Shown one piece after another: positions 9,701 through 14,790 of a DNA stretch of 14,790 nucleotides. The position numbers were made by a program, and so were the translations under genes. Under the pieces are notes generated by a model. That model searched no databases and was not told the origin of the DNA. It was given only the letters and a program-made list of their open reading frames with translations. Positions within the stretch are counted from its first letter, which is position 1; each line of letters opens with the position of its first letter. Source of the stretch: Podochytrium sp. JEL0797 (Eukaryota; Chytridiomycota; Chytridiomycetes; Chytridiales; Chytriomycetaceae); contig JADGJG010000648.1 of assembly GCA_027596195.1 (NCBI GenBank), positions 1 to 14,790 of the forward strand, read 5' to 3'.

Positions 9701-10139
9701 CGCGTGGTTGGCGCTTTACGCCGACTTTTTCAAATCCTTCTTCCTTTTGGCGACGCAGCCACCCCAACCCCAGATTGGCGCCCCCCTCTTGACCGAAATT
9801 CGCACACAGAGCGCCGGATTCATGAAGTCGTTTTTGACGGGCATCACGAGCACGTTCCCGTACCGCGAGGACATTGCGCAAGAAGAAGGCAGCGGGTCAG
9901 CGATTGTGGGGTCGATTGTGGTTGGGATGTGTGATGCGTTTGGCGGGGCTGCGGAAGGGTTGAGGGTGATTGGGGCGGCTGTTGGGGCGATGGTGGATCC
10001 CAAGTTTGGGGAGGTAGAGAAGCAAGGGTTTGCGGCCAAGTTGGGGGAGGCTTTGGATAAGAGGGATACGTATCGGGTTGATGTGTTGATGCATGAGTAT
10101 GGGGTCAAGTACAGACGCAGAAACGGGGGGCGGAAGTAA
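6781..10139 (+). CDS. Transportin-3/Mtr10-type nuclear import receptor
   Basis: Importin-beta superfamily HEAT-repeat carrier. Animal TNPO3 imports SR splicing factors; yeast Mtr10 imports Npl3 and affects tRNA traffic. Cargo release depends on RanGTP. Exons: 6781-6921, 6971-7063, 7126-7278, 7335-8657, 8732-8993, 9072-9494 and 9574-10139. Phases all agree and the joined protein is 986 residues, close to yeast Mtr10 (about 970) and TNPO3 (923). Family matches run along the length: VLYAVGQLY near residue 14, QDAWEIADAMLK (exon 2), LFAAQTLRQKVR, RQLCVALAALAVHV, WPLLVAVLAALPYEF, EIVAITFQFWQIL, EFREFRHNMGDVLKACV, WQQIEAPLFALRTIGR and KIRYAAILVIGRYASW. The last exon (VVEDYFMLLTEFLR to the C-terminus) is the HEAT C-terminal part. 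Two adjacent ATG codons (6781, 6784) could start it. Donors of introns 5 and 6 (GTAAAA, GTAATG) are weaker; intron 1 is only 49 nt. Function is confident at family level. Confidence 0.96.
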
Positions 10140-10538
10140 AGAAGACCAAATAATTGAGAATAATTTCTGTTTTTTCGGAATGGCTTTTCGCAGGAGCGGT
10201 CAAAGTCGAAGTAGGAAATTTAATTGCCGTCCGAATGACATTTTTTGCGGCATTTTACAGTATTTTCAGGAGGGAGGAGGAGAATTGGTGGTCCTTGAGA
10301 AGCTTGCCATCATTTACAAAAGTAAGATCATGTGTTTTCGGGGTCTCGCGGCACCCCAAATCACATGACATGAAGGAAAGCAGATTTGGGTCAGTCATCA
10401 CGTGACGACTCGAGTTAAGGTTTTGTTCCTTGCGACAACGAGTATGTGAGTGATACAATAAAGCGCGGTCTAGCTAATCAAAAAGAAAAAATTCGCGGAA
10501 TCTGTTCAATCACGAGACCCAGGAAAATTTTCATTGAA
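10140..10538. other. Intergenic region upstream of the bHLH gene
   Basis: 399 nt between the MTR10-like stop and the bHLH start. It holds the 3' UTR of the former and the promoter of the latter. No credible coding frame is seen; the in-frame extension upstream of 10539 lacks an ATG. It contains three CANNTG elements (10328-10405, separate entry) and an AATAAA at 10457-10462 that might serve the upstream gene. Confidence 0.7.
10328..10405. promoter_or_regulatory. Cluster of three M-box/E-box elements
   Basis: TCATGTGT (10328-10335), TCACATGA (10361-10368) and palindromic TCACGTGA (10398-10405), spaced 33 and 37 bp start to start and ending 133 bp before the bHLH ATG. These are the site types bound by class B bHLH-zip factors (USF, MiT/TFE, Cbf1), the class encoded directly downstream. 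Function is inferred from sequence only. Confidence 0.55.
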
Positions 10539-12325
10539 ATGTCTGCGCAAATGTCTTCGACGCAGCAGCAGCAGGCGGCAGCGGCAGCGGCACTCGGCGC
10601 GCAGCTGCGATCAGCGGCGAATGCGGGCGGCGGCAGCGGAGCCTCGCAGCAGGGCGCCAATGGCGCTTCGCAGCAGCAGCCGCTTTCTTCAGGCGCCGCG
10701 CAGCACGGCCAGGCGCAGGCGCACGCCGCCTACACAAACACAAACAACACAAACACCACCGACGACTACGTGAACTACTACGGTGAGTGAGTAGTCGCTT
10801 ATCACTCAAATTGCCCCTACGACCCACCAAAGAGGGGTGGCGAAAAAAAAAATCAATCGTGGAGATGCGGTGCCCGGTGCCTCCCGCGATCACTCGTGCT
10901 AACTGTCTATTCTACTCCTTTTAGCCGCCTATCCAAACTCGGTCCACAACCACACAAACACCCCCATCCACACTCAGGGAAACACCCCGACGCGTCCAAA
11001 CTTCTCGCCCTACGCCATGGCGATGCCACTCAATGTCACCCACCAGCAGCAGCTCAATTCATCCCAACAGCACCAGCAGCAGCAGACCCCACTCTCGCAC
11101 AGTCCGTACGACTCGGCTAGCAACATGATGGCGGCCTACCAGCTGACAAACGCCTCCAAGTCCACCTCGTCCCACTCGTCCAACACCAACACCAACAACA
11201 ACCCATCCACCAACGCTACGTCTGTCTCGCAGTCTGCTGCCACAAAAATCAACACCTCCATCGCAGCCACCGGAGGCGCGACCGGAATCCTCCGAAACGA
11301 AAGCCTCAACAATATGGTTGCAAGTCCCGCCGCTTCTCCTATCGGTTACTATCCACCTGTCGGAGGCCACCAGATTCAGTCTCAGCAGCAATACCAGCAG
11401 CAGCAAACTCAGCAACACTACCAACAGCAGCGAAATGGTTCCATGACGGCAGAATCCATTGTGGATGACGATTTGCTCGATCCTTCTGGTGGAGGTACAG
11501 GTGTTGGTTCTGGATCCGGTGGCAGCGCGGGGGGTGGCAAAATGTGAGCACCACACCGTTTCAATCTCCAAACATACCGAATCTAATTGCCGCTACCGAA
11601 TTTTTCGACGATACAGCACCGATAGCACCGAAAAACGTGCACGCCGTCGAGCCTCCCACAACGCCGTCGAACGCCGCCGCCGCGACATCATCAACGAAAA
11701 AATTCACGAACTCTCGCAACTCCTGCCGGACCACCACCTCCTCCCCGCGGATGCCCAAAACAAGGGCTCGATTCTCCGCCGGTCCGTGGAACACATGCGC
11801 GGTGTGCAAGCTCTCGCGGGACGACAAGCTGAACGCATCACGGAGCTTGAGAATGTGTGTCGAATGTTGATACGGACTGCGGGGGTCATGGAGCATGAGT
11901 TGGGGATGAGTTTGCCGCTTGGGACTACGTTTGAGTTGCCGGTGGCGGGGATGCCTGGTGGGGGGATCACGGGGGGGCAGTTGGCGGGGGCGAGGATGGC
12001 TGCGGAAGCGGCAGCGGCGTCGGGGGTTGGGTCGAAGGGGGCCATGAATGGGTCTGCTGGTGTGGTTGCTTCCATGATGAGCGAACAACAGAGACGAGAG
12101 AGTATTGCTCAGCAGCAGCAGCAGCAGCAGCAACAACAACATCAGCACCACCAGCACCAGCCGCAAGGCACGGGTCTCGGGATGATGGGGTTGGGAGGAA
12201 ATGGTGGTGTGGCTGGCGGTGCTGGTACAAACGGTGGGTTTTTGGATCACTCGGCATCGGCTGGACACTTGGGGCAAGGGACTCATCAAATCAATTTTGC
12301 GTTGGAGGATATCATGCGAGAGTGA
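10539..12325 (+). CDS. bHLH-zipper transcription factor, class B (USF/MiT-like)
   Basis: Nuclear DNA-binding regulator expected to bind CACGTG-type E-boxes as a dimer. Exons: 10539-10782, 10925-11543 and 11617-12325, giving 523 residues. Residues 1-287 are a Gln/Ala/Asn/Ser/Thr-rich, probably disordered and activating region. The basic region RRRASHNAVERRRRD (297-311) carries the His302/Glu306/Arg310 triad of CACGTG binders. Helix 1 is IINEKIHELSQLL (312-324), the loop is long (PDHHLLPADAQNKG), and helix 2 is SILRRSVEHMRGVQ (339-352). A coiled coil follows (about 353-384) with heptad positions L365, L372 and M379. A Gly-rich stretch and a Q10 tract (453-462) come next, and the protein ends ...FALEDIMRE. 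The start is the first ATG in the open frame (ATG at 10551 is an alternative). Intron 2 has two acceptors 9 nt apart. The stop overlaps a GTGAGT sequence, so an alternative 3' exon cannot be excluded. Orthology to a named factor is not claimed. Confidence 0.93.
12110..12139 (+). repeat. CAG/CAA polyglutamine repeat
   Basis: (CAG)7(CAA)3 encoding ten Gln in the C-terminal part of the bHLH factor, continuing into a His/Gln-rich segment. Shorter CAG runs occur in exons 1 and 2 of the same gene (10563-10574 and several at 11044-11430). Confidence 0.9.
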
Positions 12326-12434
12326 GTACTTAGACAAGATCAAGAAAAGGAAGGAGAGTGGGAAAGAGGTGTTTTTAAGATGTTCCATTGTATTTTTGTA
12401 TGTTTGGCGTTGTGGAATCTTAACATTTTTATCA

Positions 12435-12440
12435 TTTATT
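12435..12440 (-). terminator. Possible polyadenylation signal of the TMEM135-family gene
   Basis: AATAAA on the minus strand, about 24 nt beyond the TMEM135-like stop, within the 138-bp gap between convergent genes. Confidence 0.4.
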
Positions 12441-12463
12441 TACTTTTTACTCCGAACCACACA

Positions 12464-14215
12464 TCAATATCTGCCTACCACCTTATCGAATACTTTCACA
12501 ACAAGTGGGGATACAGCATCAGGCTCGTTTTGATAGAATGTCATCAGCACACCCATCGACAAACAACAAAGGGCCGTTTCCGAACCAGGAACATGAACGA
12601 CCCACTTTCTCTTTTGGAGCACGAGGAACAAGGATTGAAGGCCTTTCGGAAGGCAGTACCTGATTTCGCCCGCAAGAAAACGCGGTTGGCCAAGAGAAAA
12701 CGCAACACAACATCAAACTCACATGGCCAACTCGGCTCTCCGGCTCTTTTTTTCCACCAAGATGGACGTCCCGCTTGCAAACACACCCAGCAAGTAGTAA
12801 TACCCCTTCCAATCTCTCTTCAAGATGTTCCATTGGACCAAATTCCTCACGCTGCAAATTCCCGTCATGTACAAAACAATATAACTTGTCAAGAATCCCG
12901 TCGACACGAGCGTGTCCACCACACCCTTCCGAATCAACTCGACGGGCGACTCAATCAACCGCCTCGTCTTTAGCAACACCATCGGCACAAAATTGAGCGT
13001 CGCGTAAACGGGAGCAATCGTAACAACCGTCTTGTACGCGAGCTGCAAGTTGTAAAACCAACAACTCAATGTCGAAGGATGAATCACGGAACACGGTACG
13101 ATGGGGAGCGTGTGTGTTGTTGGGTTCACGGTTCGGTTGTAGGTTTGGGTGAAGGAGGCGAGTGCTTTGGAAGCATTCGGGCCGCCGTGTTGGTGGATAC
13201 AGGAGGTCATGGAATCGAAGGTGGGTGCCGGGGTTTTGAGGGGGTGTTCCAGGGCGCGGTTGTTGGCACGGCTGATGGACAGTGCTTCTTTGGACACGCG
13301 GGCTGTCAAGAGGGTGGGCGTAAGCGGTGGAGTCAGCAAAGTGATGGGTGGAGATAAGGATATTGTGTGGCACAAGCGCGCGCACCCCTCCGAATCTCAA
13401 CTATCGCAACTCTCACCCGTGTTCAACATCCATGAATAATACTCTCTCGGAATCGTATCTGGCTGCATGGTATACGCATACATGATGCTTCCACACGCGA
13501 TGGAAAACAAAACAGCATCCCCGTTTTCAAAGCGCACCAAATCCCTGCTCCTGAGACCATTATACAAAGCCTGCAAGGACCGAACACCAAACTGTTGCAT
13601 GACAACGAGCCGGTTTTCCTGCGTTTCAAACAGGACGCTGCATCCGGCCACGAAGCCGCCCCAGAATGGATTCCAGCGGTCGCGTTTGTGGTTTCTGTAG
13701 CGTAACAGAGAGTTGGAGATGAGTTTGAAGAGGAAGGAGAAGGAGCCGATCATGTTGGCGAAGCGGTAGATTGTGGGGGTTGTGAGGGTTGCTTTGATGG
13801 AGGAGGAAAGGGACGCTTTTCCACGCGATACTTTGATGAGGGACATGAGGAAGGAGACACCGCCGCGAAGGGAGAGGGAGAGAAGGTATGAGCGCAGTCC
13901 TCCTTTGAGGGCAAATACGAGAATCTCTTGGTAAGAATTGAAACGGGGCGGTTCGATTGATGGGAGAGATGGGTGCGAAGAGGTGGGACTGTGGTGAGGA
14001 TCGCCGATATTGGGCGACGGGAGGAGGGATATAGTTTCGGGATCGCTGTCGTTGTCATCGTCGCCCGCAAACGAAGAGTCGAGGTCAGAGGTGGATCCAA
14101 GGAGGCTCGGGGTCGTGGTTGTTGTGGTGTTGTGCGAGAGACTCGAGTCCCGCGAAATTATCTCCGCCTGTGAGAGCGGTGCGCTAGCGGTATCACCCAA
14201 GCGAGATTCGACCAT
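12464..14215 (-). CDS. TMEM135-family multi-pass membrane protein
   Basis: TMEM135 proteins act at mitochondria, peroxisomes and lipid droplets in animals (organelle dynamics and lipid transport). Exons (minus strand): 14215-13417, 13302-12723 and 12659-12464, phases 1 and 2 agreeing, giving 524 residues. Residues 1-90 are a Ser/Thr/Asp/Pro-rich, probably disordered cytoplasmic tail. The first membrane unit (about 100-265) includes PTIYRFANMIG, WNPFWGGFVAGCSVLFE, QENRLVVMQQFGVRSLQALYN, RFENGDAVLFS and MYAYTMQPDTIP. A Cys/His motif, PCSVIHPSTLSC (336-347), leads into the second unit (about 350-515) with APVYATLN, CSVRNLV, SGTSILVEKKSRRAEL, LPKGLQSLF, VPGSETALCCLSMG and FYQNEPDA. The two units align with each other. 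The third exon was found by splice phase (donor GTGAGT after ELA-M) and restores the conserved C-terminus. It is convergent with the bHLH gene and divergent from the MsrA-like gene. Confidence 0.92.
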
Positions 14216-14478
14216 TGCCGGGTGGATTTTGCGAGTGGGGTCCCACGTGGAGGAGCGGGAGGATCAGGAGGAACAATTTCTCCGGGCATTCGCTTGGCAT
14301 TCGCTCATTACTTCAACCCACGGGTCTCTTGGATATCGAACACTGAGAAAACAATAACATGTTTAATCAATTTGTTTCACATTCGAAATCGAATCGATTT
14401 CGAATTTCGATCGCGTGCATTTGGAATCCCACTCTCCACCAAGAATATAAAAACGACAGAATATTTCGCCCATTCGCA
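14216..14478. promoter_or_regulatory. Divergent promoter region, TMEM135-like / MsrA-like
   Basis: 263 bp between divergent start codons. It contains a CACGTG E-box in CCCACGTGGA context (hexamer 14244-14249, about 29 bp upstream of the TMEM135-like ATG), a perfect 11-bp-arm inverted repeat (14381-14405) and a TATAAAAA sequence at 14446-14453, 33 bp before the MsrA-like ATG. Confidence 0.5.
14381..14405. repeat. Perfect inverted repeat in promoter
   Basis: ATTCGAAATCG, spacer AAT, then CGATTTCGAAT: 11-bp arms with no mismatch. It sits 74 bp before the MsrA-like ATG. It could be a dimeric factor site or a product of local TTCGAA-rich composition. Confidence 0.85.
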
Positions 14479-14560
14479 ATGTTCGCCAACTTATTTGGGA
14501 AAAAACACACTCCAAAACCGCGAGAAATGACTGGATTGCCGCTTGCTACATTTGGTGCTG
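14479..14560 (+). CDS. Probable peptide methionine sulfoxide reductase A, first exon only
   Basis: MsrA reduces methionine-S-sulfoxide in proteins, usually via a Cys in GCFWG. The visible exon encodes 27 residues from ATG 14479, ending LPLATFGA plus a split Gly codon at a GTGAGT donor. LATFGAG immediately before CFWG is the MsrA N-terminal signature, and the phase-1 break falls exactly before the expected catalytic Cys. No exon starting with CFWG was found in the remaining 158 nt before the poly-G run, so the intron extends past the window or the contig end is wrong. Without splicing, the frame also stays open to the end but loses all MsrA likeness. Only seven conserved residues support the call, so it is tentative. 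Confidence 0.55.
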
Positions 14561-14711
14561 GTGAGTCTCGTGTTTCCAGCCTTTGTTCCCTCAGGCGCCA
14601 CTGGCCACTGTTCTACATCACTTATGCTCCTGTTGCTGGAATCCGGCAATGGAATGATGAGTTCTGCTTTGAGTTGACGGAAACCTTCCTCGGCGACTCC
14701 GAGCCGCTCCC

Positions 14712-14717
14712 GGGGGG

Positions 14718-14786
<69 letters not shown>

Positions 14787-14790
14787 CGGG
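14712..14790. repeat. Terminal poly-G run (probable artefact)
   Basis: 79 bases that are all G except C at 14718 and 14787. It cuts the MsrA-like gene. It mirrors the poly-C run at the left end; scattered single errors suit low-quality base calls. Confidence 0.9.

Noticed and set aside
11561..12388. 275-codon minus-strand ORF opposite the bHLH exon
   Set aside because: Leu/Pro-rich antisense reading of CAG/CAC repeats; the plus strand encodes a clear bHLH domain.
12380..12973. Plus-strand ORFs opposite the TMEM135-like 3' part
   Set aside because: The minus strand gives a continuous conserved C-terminus through a phase-matched intron; the plus frames are composition shadows.
14561..14711. 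Read-through of the MsrA-like exon to the window end as one unspliced ORF
   Set aside because: The frame is open, but homology stops exactly at a GTGAGT donor at the expected GCFWG boundary, so an intron is more likely; acceptors at 14578 and 14594 do not restore the motif.

Overview
The window looks like a contig from a compact, intron-bearing nuclear genome, most likely an early-diverging (chytrid-like) fungus. This lineage is inferred from gene content and style and cannot be fixed from the sequence alone. Every confident gene is protein-coding and split by GT-AG introns of about 49-360 nt. Most donors are GTGAGT-like, and several introns have CTAAC/CTGAC-like branch points. No bacterial, viral, CRISPR or transposon signature was found.

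Layout: 1-82 is a pure C run. 83-3320 (-) is an anoctamin/TMEM16 gene in five exons, cut at its 3' end by the C run. 3492-4506 (+) is NAA20, the NatB catalytic subunit, in five exons. 4507-5626 is a long gap between convergent genes holding one coding-like but unrecognised ORF on the minus strand. 5627-6755 (-) is a UBE2D/UBE2L-class ubiquitin-conjugating enzyme in five exons. 6781-10139 (+) is a transportin-3/Mtr10 importin-beta receptor in seven exons; its start codon lies 25 bp from that of the E2. 10140-10538 is an intergenic region with three M-box/E-box elements. 10539-12325 (+) is a class B bHLH-zipper transcription factor in three exons. 12464-14215 (-) is a TMEM135-family membrane protein in three exons. 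14216-14478 is a divergent promoter. 14479 onward (+) is the first exon of a probable peptide methionine sulfoxide reductase A, cut by a terminal G run.

The genes form three divergent pairs (anoctamin/NAA20, E2/MTR10, TMEM135/MSRA) and two convergent pairs (NAA20/E2, bHLH/TMEM135). They do not form one pathway; they are conserved housekeeping, trafficking and membrane genes plus one transcription factor. The most useful leads are the E-box cluster upstream of the bHLH gene (possible autoregulation), the 25-bp bidirectional start region of E2/MTR10, and substitutions at conserved positions in the anoctamin (one Ca2+ ligand) and NAA20 (the acetyl-CoA loop glycine). Both homopolymer ends break genes and look like sequencing or assembly artefacts rather than telomeres. 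I did not find convincing evidence for a wholly new biological system.

All exon boundaries were placed by eye from reading-frame phase, splice motifs and recall of family sequences. No alignment or transcript evidence was available.
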